From NCBI GenBank assembly GCA_000277445.1, contig AJWJ01000236.1, positions 1 through 34,921 of the forward strand: DNA of 34,921 nucleotides, written 5' to 3'. How positions within the stretch are numbered: position 1 is the first letter of the stretch; every line of letters begins with the position of its first letter. The DNA comes from Polysphondylium violaceum (Eukaryota; Evosea; Eumycetozoa; Dictyosteliales; Dictyosteliaceae). The position numbers and the translations under genes were made by a program. Under the pieces are notes generated by a model. It was given only the letters and a program-made list of their open reading frames with translations, searched no databases and had not been told where the DNA came from. Shown here in pieces: positions 10,730-21,301 of the stretch.

Positions 10730-13355
10730 ATCTCAACAAACTTTTGAATCAAAGAGAATTTACACTATTCTTGTGATTTGCAAAGATTGATTTTCAGTTT
10801 TACTATAAAAGGATTTTAATTTGAAAAATATCCTCAAAAAAAAAACAATTTCTTTTTTTTTTACAAATGATTCATCAAAAAATTGTAAAAAAATATTAAA
10901 TTAAATTTTAATTAATTTAAAAGATAGGCCCTAGGCTTTTCCATTGATCAACACACTTCACACACACACACACACAACACACGAAAATTTAACACACAGA
11001 CACACACAATATAACTAATCACGCACCGTTATTATATACCACACCATATGGTTATAGCATAGAAATTTCTATCGAGAGAAAAAATATCTAAAAAAACATC
11101 TTAATCCATCATCCAAATATATAGTGTTGGTTTTGTATCTATATATATATCAATGTGATGTCTATTTTAAACTTTAAAACGTAACCACATCACAGTATAC
11201 TCTTTCATCACCGCCAAACCTCCTTGTTCGTCTCCTTTATCACTTTTGTTTATTTTTAACACACCATCTTTCATAGAAAACCAATTTTACTGAATGATCA
11301 ATATCGATGCCACTAAAACAAAGAAGAATTGAAAAAGAAAAAAAAAAAACACTTTTTTTAGGCAAGTATATATTTAAACACACCCCTCACCACACATCAA
11401 ATAAACACCCCTCACCCTATGTGTGTGCTCCTATGATTTGTGTGGCTCCTTGAAATCTTAGATGTATGTGATCATGATTGATTAATGAGCTCCAAACTTT
11501 TCACATTTTTTGGGGGCACCTGTTTTATTTATAGCACCAATTTGTTTTTAAAATTTATTTTTTTACTTTTTTTTTTAAATTTGTCAAAATTTGTAGGTTT
11601 GATGAGAAGCACAGATCTACCACCTTAAGTTATCACACCCCTCCCCATCAATAATTCACTCATAATTTTGGTTTTTTGTTCATTTTCTTTTTTTTTTTTT
11701 TTTTTTTTTTTTTCTTTTGTTCTCTCTCATCAATCATCTTACATTAATTAAATTACACACCCCCGCTCAAAAAGTGTAGAATTCTTTTTTTTTTTTTTTT
11801 TTTCTTCCTGCTGTCAATTTCCCTATCTATTTTTATATGTGTAAATTTTTTATCTGTACATAACTTTTGTTTCTGTTGTTTTTTTTTTTTTTTTTTTTTT
11901 TTTTTTCTGATTCAAATACACAAATTTAAACATAATTGGTAATATTAAATTCGAATAAAATTTTTTTATGGACAATTTTATTTTGTATATCACACCACTA
12001 CTCAACACACACATAAATAATAATAATCTTTCAATCTATTTTTATTTATTTTTTTTATTTAACGACTATAACACCACACCCACATATTGTTGCTGCTGCT
12101 GTTGTTGTTGTTGTTACAGTATATCACACACACCCCTTCACACAACACACACACACACAAATATATACCTAAATTTTTTTTTTTTTTGGGCAAACAACAC
12201 CATTAATGGTTTAACCACCCACACCTGCCAATACCACCACCACCATTTCCTTGCGATTCTTTTGTTGTTTGTTTCATTCATAATTTCTTTTCTACAGTGT
12301 AATAATCAAATATACCAACAATTGATGCATAAATCCACCCTCTCTTATATGTTGTTGTGATAGAATATATATGTATAAAACTTGAGAGTATTTTTCTTTT
12401 TTCAATTTCATTTGTATAATAATTGTTGATCAACAATTTACAAATTTATTCTCCAACACACACCTCACCACCACAGTATCACACACCTATTCCGTGTAGA
12501 TTTTTTCCATAATTAAATATATATTTGTATATATTAATTATATTATTTGTTGTATTTTTTTTTTTTTCCTAACACTCTTTATTTCAACACTAACACTCTC
12601 ATCTTTTTTATATCCAAACACAACACACACAACACAACACTATCCCAACACACATATCAAATTCACCACACACATATCACATTTAGTGATCCCCATAAAA
12701 CTTTGTCTCTCTCTCTCCTTTTTCTATCTATCTATCTCTCTCTGTTTCTCACACACACAATTATCTTGTCTCTAATCCCATTTACTCCTCTTCTCCTTAT
12801 ATAATACTTTTCTTTTCCTTCATATCATCGTATAATTGTGTTGTGATTTTTTGTAATACTAGTAAATAATTATCTTTGAAAGTCATATGTGTAACAAACA
12901 CTCTCTCCACTTGTTTTTAAATATTCAACAATAATATCCTATATTCAAAACAGTGGGAAAAACAAACATTTAATACCATAGAAACCTGTAGTAGCGGTAC
13001 TACTTTTAAAATTACATTTGTAATATCAACCTAGTTTTAGTAATTTATCCATTCTTTTTTTTTATTTGTATTTTTGCCCCTTTTTGATTATTATTTACAT
13101 TTATATTTTATTATTTAAATTGTATATAATTAATTGATTAATTTAGTGCGTGGGTGTTTAGTTTTTATTTTATTTTTGTTGGATTTTATTCTACTTTACT
13201 CCAAAGAGTTGGCAATATTGTTTGGGTAAATTAAATAACACAAACAACACAAACAACGACACCATCATTCATCACTTTTAATATTTTAGTTGTCATTGTG
13301 TTTGTCTTTCTCAAAGTAAGATTTATTTTTGAGATATCAATTCTCCCTAAACCCA

Positions 13356-13500
13356 CACCCAATGGGGTGGTAATAGTCTGGGGGTTCTTTTCAACAATAA
13401 TAATCGGGGTGTAGACCCATTGATTTTAACACATTCTCCCTCTATAGACACAAAAGTGTCTTTTGGAAAAAAGAAAAACAATACAACCCCTAGTGGGGTT
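13356..13500. repeat. Cluster of four short perfect inverted repeats
   Basis: Four hairpin-forming repeats, each with a 4-base loop, lie within 145 bp: CACCC-AATG-GGGTG at 13356-13369, GGGT-GTAG-ACCC at 13407-13418, GACAC-AAAA-GTGTC at 13447-13460, and AACCCC-TAGT-GGGGTT at 13485-13500. They stand out for their G/C content in an A/T-rich region, about 0.9-1.1 kb upstream of the gbfA start. Confidence 0.8.
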
Positions 13501-14430
13501 TTCAAATTAAAAACACACCACTCACCCAAATACTAAAACCCACATCCTATTTATATATCTATAAATATATATTGTTGTTATTGTCTTTACCTCAATGATT
13601 TTATTTATATATGATGGGTAGTGGATCACTCGTCCAAACAAAAATATTCGTCATTGTTTAACCAATTATTAAAGACGATCATAATCACAAAACATTGTCC
13701 AATCCAAACTCTTTTGTCTTTTTTTAAAAAATTTAAAGAGCTACTGTCCATTATCATCAAAATGATTTCATCAAATATAATTACTAACAATAGAAATTTT
13801 CTTTTAAAATATAGAATCCAATTTCATCGAATTAAATCTCAACTGTAAATAGTCATCGAAATATATATACATATATAAACTTTTTTTTTTTTTCTACATA
13901 TTTTTCATAATAGAGTAAGTTTGTTTGTGATTGATTTAGTTTTGAAAATTGCTATCGACCATTCACAATTCAAATTTTAATCGTTACGATAAATATTAAT
14001 TTTTTTTTTTATTAAAAATTTAGATTTCAAATTAACCAATCTCATTTTTGATTAAAAAAAACCCCCCAAATTAATTTTTTAATCAAAAAAAAAAAAAAAA
14101 AAAACCACAATCACCCCACTAAAGTTTTTTGTTTGTTGTTATTTTTAAATTATTGCATTTTCAGATTACCCACAAATAGTAGAATATAAAAATATACTTC
14201 CTCACACACACGCACACAAGACCACCACATTTATATATATAGAATTTTTTTTCTCTACTTTACCACTTGCATAAATATATAATAATAGAAAATTGGAAAA
14301 ATAGTTGTGTGTGTAACTTTTTTTCTTATCAATATATATATATTTTTTAAAAACTATATATAGGCACTCTTATATATATTTCAATATATATAATATTAGA
14401 GTCTTATAATAGTGTTTTCTTTTGGTTAAT

Positions 14431-16116
14431 ATGTTATCACAAACCAATCCAAATTCATCAAACTCATCAAATTCTTCCCATCAATTAGGTGATCTCAATT
14501 TACCAATACTCCCACTTCCACTTCCATCTATTTTCCAACAACAACAACAAGTTCAACAACAACAACAACAAGTTCAACAACATCAACAGGTACAACAACA
14601 ACAACATCAACATCAACAACATCAAGTTCAACAACAACAACAACAACAAAACTCAATGAATCCAATATTATTTCCCCCTGCTGCCTCTTTATTGGGAGGC
14701 AACTCTTCAAATACACCATCATTTTTATTACCCCCATCATCAATGATACCACCTCATCCATCTCATGGAATGTTTCAATCTCATGATAGTTCTCAGTATC
14801 CAGATATGCCAAATATTGTTGATCAATTTCAAATACATTCAAATCAACAACAACACCCCCACTATCCACCCTACCAGTATCAAATGATGTTTTTACAAGC
14901 CCAACAACAACAAGCCCAACAAGCTCCACAACAACATCCACACCACCAACATCCATCACCACATCATCAACATCCATCTCACCATCAACACCAATCACAC
15001 CATCAACACCAATCACATCACCAACAACAACAACAACAAATTCATCAAAACCAACTTTTACAACAATCTAGTTCTGGGTCAACACCAGTAAAGAAAATAA
15101 GAAAATCAAGTGATAATGAAAAAAAAGATACCTCTGGAAATATGTCAATACCAAAGTGCACAAGATGTAATGAGTCTGCCTCTTGGAGACACGATAAAAG
15201 AAGATGGTGGTGTAAAGAATGTAAAAAAGCATTTACTCCTGGTATTTCAAAAATGCAACAAGTTCCCCAACAAACACAACTCCAACCACTTCAAAATCAT
15301 ACTGCACAAATGATTCCAAATCTAAGTGGCTGGGAAACACCAAACTCTTCTCAAAACACACCTACTACACAACCACAAAATCCAAATTCAGTCACACCCG
15401 TATCTTCTCCATTGTGTCCCAGTTGTAAGGGATTGGCATGTTGGAAACATGATAAAAAGAGATGGTATTGTAAAGAATGTAAAAAACCATTTACACCAAT
15501 TTCCAATGGTATCTCTCCACAATCGCCACAATCACCAAGTAAAAAGAAATCAAAGTCTGGAAATGGTAAAAAATCATCTGCTTCATCTACCCCTGCATCT
15601 ATGGGCTCTCCACTCACCCCTGCTGCCGCTTTACAATCACCTCTACAAATTCAATTTCCAACTCCGACCTATTCTCCCAATCCTTCACTTCCATCTTTAT
15701 CAAGTAATATAAGTATAAATAGTAATTCTTTAATGAAATCCGATGGTTTATTGATATCAAGTCTATCTCCTCCAAGAACTCCTCAACATCCACTCAATAT
15801 GAACAATACGAGTAGTATTTTGGGAAATAATCCATTGAATATGACCACAAGTAGTCTTATAAATAATCCTTTAACCTCAAATGTAAATAGTAATCATAAT
15901 AGTCCTTTAAATCATCATAATAATAACAGCAATAATAATAACAATAGCAATACCACTAATATAAATGGTTCAGGTAATAACACTACAATTAAAAAAAAAA
16001 GATCCGATAAAGAGTCTGGCCTAAACGGTGAAGCAAGTGTTCAAGTTATGGTTAGTGTAGATAATTCTGTTTTACATCCAATTATTTCCGGTGATGTCGC
16101 TCCTGATAATTGGTAA
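14431..16116 (+). CDS. gbfA: G-box binding factor-like transcription factor (GbfA) with two C-x2-C-x14-C-x2-C fingers
   Basis: A single exon of 561 residues from ATG 14431. The N-terminal 200 residues are rich in Gln and His. Two near-identical zinc fingers lie at Cys243/246/261/264 (CTRCNESASWRHDKRRWWCK) and Cys329/332/347/350 (CPSCKGLACWKHDKKRWYCK), each followed by ECKKxFTP and about 86 residues apart. The C-terminal third is Ser/Asn/Pro-rich, with a conserved-looking end (GEASVQVMVSVDNSVLHPII). Dictyostelium GBF is a Gln/His-rich factor with two putative zinc fingers; it binds G-boxes (GT/CA-rich) and is needed for cAMP-induced post-aggregative genes. Spacing excludes GATA fingers (x17-18) and C2H2. 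The resemblance to transposase-type zinc ribbons (Y/W-x-C-K-x-C-K-x-x-F) is noted but not claimed as ancestry. The identification relies on finger architecture and composition. Confidence 0.8.
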   Translation: MLSQTNPNSSNSSNSSHQLGDLNLPILPLPLPSIFQQQQQVQQQQQQVQQHQQVQQQQHQHQQHQVQQQQQQQNSMNPILFPPAASLLGGNSSNTPSFLLPPSSMIPPHPSHGMFQSHDSSQYPDMPNIVDQFQIHSNQQQHPHYPPYQYQMMFLQAQQQQAQQAPQQHPHHQHPSPHHQHPSHHQHQSHHQHQSHHQQQQQQIHQNQLLQQSSSGSTPVKKIRKSSDNEKKDTSGNMSIPKCTRCNESASWRHDKRRWWCKECKKAFTPGISKMQQVPQQTQLQPLQNHTAQMIPNLSGWETPNSSQNTPTTQPQNPNSVTPVSSPLCPSCKGLACWKHDKKRWYCKECKKPFTPISNGISPQSPQSPSKKKSKSGNGKKSSASSTPASMGSPLTPAAALQSPLQIQFPTPTYSPNPSLPSLSSNISINSNSLMKSDGLLISSLSPPRTPQHPLNMNNTSSILGNNPLNMTTSSLINNPLTSNVNSNHNSPLNHHNNNSNNNNNSNTTNINGSGNNTTIKKKRSDKESGLNGEASVQVMVSVDNSVLHPIISGDVAPDNW

Positions 16117-16562
16117 ATTAATATTTTTAATATATATATATATATGTTTTTATTTGTTTCAATTATACAATTTTTTTCTCCCTTCCCATTTCAGCTATTT
16201 TTTTCCTTTTATTTATAAAACTTGATTTTACCCATATATAAACAAAATCAAGATCCAAATTTCAAAACCAACTAAAAGTCAAATATATATAATGCCCTCC
16301 ATCAATGACGCCCCGTGATATTTAAAATGTTTTTTTTTCACCAACCAAACTTAAACCTGTACAAATGGTTGTATATATAAATCCCCTCAAAACAAATAAA
16401 AAATTTACCTTGTATATAAGATAATTTTTAAGTTTTTTTTTTTTTAACTTTAATAATTCGTCAAACTCTATTCTTATATAAAACTATAAATAATTGATTT
16501 TTGAAAAAAAATAAAATTAATATATTTTTATTTACGACGAGTCGAAGTTTAGATTTTGTTTT
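16117..16562. other. Convergent intergenic spacer between gbfA and rckA
   Basis: This 446-bp A/T-rich region contains TA repeats just after the gbfA stop, several AATAAA-like motifs on both strands, and T runs. No coding or RNA gene was seen. Confidence 0.6.
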
Positions 16563-17977
16563 TTAAACTAATGGGTATCCATTAATAACATTAATAATAT
16601 TATTAACCTCTTGTGGTTGTTGTTGAATATCATCCCATGTTTGGAGAATCTTTGAAAAGCAAGGTCTTTCAGCTGGTTTTCTTGTCCAACATTTTCTATT
16701 AAATTAAGTAAATAGTTAATAACTTTTTCGAATAAATAAATAAATAAATAAAAATAATTACTTTATCAATTCAGCAATATTTTTTGGGATATCTTTTGGA
16801 ATTTCAGGTCTTTCTCCTTTCAATGGGTTAAAACGATATCCATCTTCTAATGGTGACTTTCTAGTAAAAATTTCCCACAAAACTAAAAAAACATTTATAT
16901 TAATATATCTCTAAAACAAATAATTTTAAAAAATACTTACTAATTCCATAAGAATATACATCGACCTTATCAGTGTAACCTTTTGATCTAGATACTTCTG
17001 GTGCCATCCAAGCCAAGGTTCCCACATTTGCTGTCATTGCTTTTTTTGCTAATCTAGATGATCCAAAATCTATAATTTTTATATCTTTCTTTTTAGTAAG
17101 CTAGAATAGAAAAAGTAATATTAGTATTTAAAATTGGTTAAAATATTTATAAAATACTTACCAAAATATTTAAACTTTTAAGATCTCTGTGAAGAATTGA
17201 CATTGAGTGAAGATATTTCATTCCCCTAGCAATTTGAATTGCAAATCTTATTTTCGTTTTTAAATCTATATTAATTTGTTGGTTCTGAAGAAAATCACTT
17301 AAGCTTCCTCTTTCACAATATTCAGTTACATGAAAAAATAAACTGGTTCCATATGTTCCTGCACCATAACACTTTGCTAAATTGTCATGTCTTAATAAAC
17401 TCATTAAGGCAACTTCTTTTTTATACTCAATTTCATCATAAAATACATTTAATTCTTGACCAAATACTTTAACTGCAACATTCTTATTATTATAAAAACC
17501 ACTATTGAAAAAAAATATTAACATATGATATCAATTCTTTTGTTTTTTTAAAAAAACTTACTGATATACTTTTCCTGAAGCACCAGAAGCTATCCAATCA
17601 CCTACTGAAACATCTTGATAATCTATAACCTTATGTACTTTTATGTTATCATTTATCACTTCATTTAATAACTGTTCCATTTCATTTGGTTTCATTATAA
17701 TATCACCATTGGATTCACTAATTGAAATATAGTTTTGTATAACAGTTGTTAAATGCCCCATTTTGTTTGCACTATTAGAGATTATAATTGGTGTAGTTGT
17801 ATTACTATTTAAATTATTATTATTATTATTATGATTATTATTATTACTATTATTATTATTATTATTAATATTATTATTACTATTATTAGAGCTATTGTTA
17901 TTGTTATTAATGCTATTATTACTACTATTATTGATAATAAATTTATTGTTGTTATAGTTATTGTTTATACTTGAAAA

Positions 17978-18046
<69 letters not shown>

Positions 18047-19597
18047 TACGGGGCTATTGATAATATTATTATTTATAATATTATTTATATTATTAATTTG
18101 ATAAAATGTTGAAAAGAAATAGTTTCTATAGGCATCGCAAATTATATCTTCTAAAACTTGTTGTTGGACATCATCAAATAAAGTGGGTGTAGGATTGTTT
18201 TTTTGATCTTTTAGAATTCTTTTTAAATTACCCTCAACATTTAATTGTTGGCTTGAACCATCTTCATTAAAGAATCTTCTCCAAATTTCATTACATGAAT
18301 AAGTTCTCTCGATATCAGATTCTATTTTTTTATATCTTTCAATTTCTAAAATAAATTCTAAATTTTCAATCGATTGAATGTTTTCCATATACAATTTGAA
18401 AAACTTTAAACTTTTTGGATCATTGACAGTTTTGAAAAAGTTTTCTTTTGTCGCTTTCATTTCGGGTGTTGGTGTAAGATCAGGTATTTGATTATTGATT
18501 TTGAAATGTTTTTTAGAAGAGTTCTTTGTTCTTATATTTTTATGCTTTGATCGAGTTGTTTCTTGTTGTGTAAATTTTGGAAATGGAATGGGGAGTGACT
18601 CGGCAGATAATGAAAAAAATGATTGACCCTTTACATTTTTAAATTTACTATTATTACTATTACTACTACTACTTGTATTACTATTACCATTATTATTATT
18701 ATTATTATTATTTACATTACTAGTATTACTTGTATTACTTGTATTACTAGAATTACTTAATCCACTATAATTAAATTTATTATTATTATTGCTATTAACA
18801 TTGCTATTGTTACTATTACCATTGCTATTACTATATAAACTTTTAATATTGTTATTATTTACATCACCACGAATTGAATATTCAACCTCATCGTCATCTT
18901 CATCCAATTCTTCGAAGGCCATATCTTCCATACTACTATTACTATTTATTGTACTATTTAAGGCTTGTTGATTTATATTGATCGAACTTGAACTATGGTT
19001 ACTTAATCCTCTTTGACTATTAGTCAAAATTGCTAAAGGATTACTACCTATTTGTAATGGCGATAATGGTATCGGTGATACTACATGGGGAGAAGATGAT
19101 GTAGAATTTGATAAAGATATTAAACTCTCACTACTATTATCACTTTTAATTAATGGAAATTTTAATCTTTGTTGGGCAATTTGTAAATTATTTGGATTAA
19201 CATTGTTTCCACTACTTGTTGTACTATTATTATCATTATTTCTATCATTTGAGTTGATAGGAACTGCATTTATAAATGTAGGTGATGTAATATTTGCTTG
19301 AGCTGCTGATGAAGCCATAGATGAGTACATAGTATTTAAAGGTGAAGTTGATCCTGATGTTGATGTTGTAGTTGTAGTAGTGGTTGTAGTTGTAATATAA
19401 TTTAAATTATTACTTGAAAGGGAAGAAGAGTTATTAATCTTTGGCTTTTCTTCTACTATTTCTGTCTCCACCTTTTTTTTAAATAGCTTAAATAATTTAT
19501 TTTGCTTTTTCTTTAAAGGTGGTGATAATGTTTGACCTGTACTATTCTGTTGGAAATCAACCATATAATCTAGACTGTTTGATACCTCTATATTCAT
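16563..19597 (-). CDS. rckA: RGS-domain-containing protein kinase (RCK1/RckA type), five exons
   Basis: Exons in transcript order are 17562-19597, 17162-17501, 16941-17100, 16762-16882 and 16563-16695, giving 929 residues; all joins keep frame. Residues 1-380 are mostly Ser/Asn low complexity with a basic patch near 28-45 (LKKKQNKLFKLFKKK). An RGS domain spans about 383-494 (FFKLYMENIQSIENLEFILE, NEIWRRFFNEDGSSQQLNVE, TLFDDVQQQVLEDIICDAYR). A poly-Asn linker follows to about 610. The TKL-type kinase domain has GASGKVY at 672-678, the Lys of VAVKVF at 690, HRDLKSLN at 783-790, DFG at 803-805, and then GTLAWMAPEV and VDVYSYGI. Dictyostelium RCK1 combines RGS and kinase domains, is recruited to the leading edge and limits chemotaxis by acting on G-alpha signalling. 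All key kinase residues are present. Confidence 0.88.
17562..19597 (-). repeat. Asn/Ser/Thr simple-sequence tracts within rckA exon 1
   Basis: The exon carries long AAT/AAC triplet runs, the longest at about 17970-18050 (over 20 Asn), another at about 17810-17960, and shorter Ser and Thr runs near 18650-18840 and 19360-19390. They keep the reading frame open and occupy linkers, not the RGS fold. Confidence 0.85.
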
Positions 19598-20239
19598 TTT
19601 TTAAGAGATGTCTTTTTATTATCTTAACCTATTATTCTAAATAAATATATATAAATAAATAAGAAAATAAAAAAATATAGTGATAAAAAATTGGTGGGTA
19701 GAAAATAAATAATAAATGTCTGTGTACTATAATAAAAAAAATATTTCAATGTGGAAGGGGATGAAGGATGAAAAAAAAAAAAAAAGTTACTGATCGTCCC
19801 CGCCCCTATTATGTTTTAAAATTTTTGTGTATGTTTAAATATTATTGTTAACAAATTGGTTATTAATAGTTGTTGATGATTGATGATGAGGAATAAAAAA
19901 ACAATAGATTAGTGGATGAGAGTGATTGTGATTTAAAAAATAATGAGAAAAAGGGTATTAAAACAAATTATATGGAATCATAATAAATATTAAATTTAAA
20001 ATAAAATAAATTATACAATTGTACACATAAACCCACACGCAAACAAACCACTAGGTAAATTATAAGTCTTTGATAGAAAATTTAAAATTTTGAGTGATGA
20101 AAAATATATATTTATATACTCTATTGGAAAATATATATTTATAAATATGTTGGTGGTATTATAGATAGAGTTATAGATGAATTTAATTTTATTTTATTTT
20201 ATTATTTTAATTTTATAGAGTGGAACTATTATGTGTTTT

Positions 20240-20281
<42 letters not shown>

Positions 20282-21301
20282 GTTTGATGTTTGGGAGTGT
20301 GTGAAATTTATCTGTGTGTGAGTGTGATAAAGAGAGAGAAAGAAATGTATGGGGATCTTTGGAAAAACAATACACTCACTCAACCAAGGGAGTGGTAAAG
20401 TGGGTAGTGTTTAATCTTCTGTTGCAAAACAACCTATAATTTTATGATTTAATGTGGTTGTGGTGGGTGGTGGGAACAAAAGGTGAGATATAATGGTAAA
20501 AGTTCATATGTACTTTTTGATAGTGCATGTTGTGTTGTGTTAAGTAGGAAAGGAAGGTAGCGGTGTATCTTTATTTCAATTAGAAATCCCTCAACACACT
20601 CTATAATATGTAAATGGGTATGTTTATTCAATTTATAATTATTGAACAGAAAAGGATGAAGATATTTCTTTTTGTATTTAAAAGTGTGAATGGAGAGTTT
20701 ATATCTTACCTACCTACTCATACACACACACTTTTTCTCACCCAAATTTCAAAACACCAACTCTTTCATTTTGTTTGGGGTGAATGGGTTGTCTCATTCA
20801 CTAGTTCATTTTCTACTAAAAAAGTGTTTATAGCAGTAGGAGGGGGTTGAATTCGTTGAGTAAAACTTTAAATTCAACTTTTTTAGAGACAAAAATCGAT
20901 AGAAATTAATTAATTACCTGTTGTTGCTATTGAGTTGTCTGTGTAGTCATTACTGGAAATCAATATACAAATTGTACAAAATTAATAAACAAAAGCACTA
21001 CAAACTTTTCTTTATAAGGAGTAATTAATTTTTTTTATCAATGATATTGATTGAGAAAACAGTACAATAAATTAACGATGATCATCGTTTTTATCAATAA
21101 ATAATAACAATATTAACAGATATTAAATAAACAAAATCATTCTCATCATCATAGTAATATATTGATATAAAATAGTGATACTCAAGTACTCACCCACACA
21201 CAAACACTCAATTGTGTCTTAACATATATCTTTTAAAAAGATATACTAAAAAAATTAGGTTTTGAAATAATCAAGTGTTTAAATAATAACTTTATTATTT
21301 T
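19598..21301. promoter_or_regulatory. Upstream region of rckA with GT-rich elements and long T runs
   Basis: A 1.7-kb gene-free interval between the rckA start and the suv3 3' end. A pure T tract of about 50 bases, broken once or twice, lies at about 20236-20281. GT-rich elements include GTGTGTGAGTGTG near 20315 and a G-box-like block at 20454-20475 (GTGGTTGTGGTGGGTGGTGG). CA runs lie near 20722 and 21190. These match the GT/CA-rich class used in cAMP-induced dictyostelid promoters. No coding sequence or RNA gene was seen. Confidence 0.5.

Larger units (their letters stand above)
10109..14430. promoter_or_regulatory. 4.3-kb divergent regulatory region between coq8 and gbfA, rich in CA elements
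   Basis: No gene was seen; the short open frames are low-complexity. The coq8-proximal part (10109-10900) has T runs and a duplicated block. From about 10950 to 14230 the + strand is full of C/A-rich motifs: a CA repeat at about 10960-10985, two ACACCCCTCACC copies near 11377 and 11407, CACACCCACA at 12075-12084, CACACACACCCC near 12126, CCACCCACACC near 12213, and ACACACCACTCACCC near 13512. Such CA/GT-rich motifs are the class bound by GBF. Long T runs lie at about 11690-11713, 11785-11802 and 11878-11906. The size and motif density suggest a large developmental promoter for the gene at 14431, with possible autoregulation (inferred). Confidence 0.6.

Noticed and set aside
11968-12804. Open frames rich in His/Thr/Phe/Leu upstream of gbfA
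   Set aside because: They are translations of CA, T and CT simple sequence with no conserved content. The region is better explained as regulatory DNA.
15157-15480. GATA-type zinc fingers
   Set aside because: The spacing between Cys pairs is 14 in both fingers rather than 17-18, and the GATA loop residues are missing.
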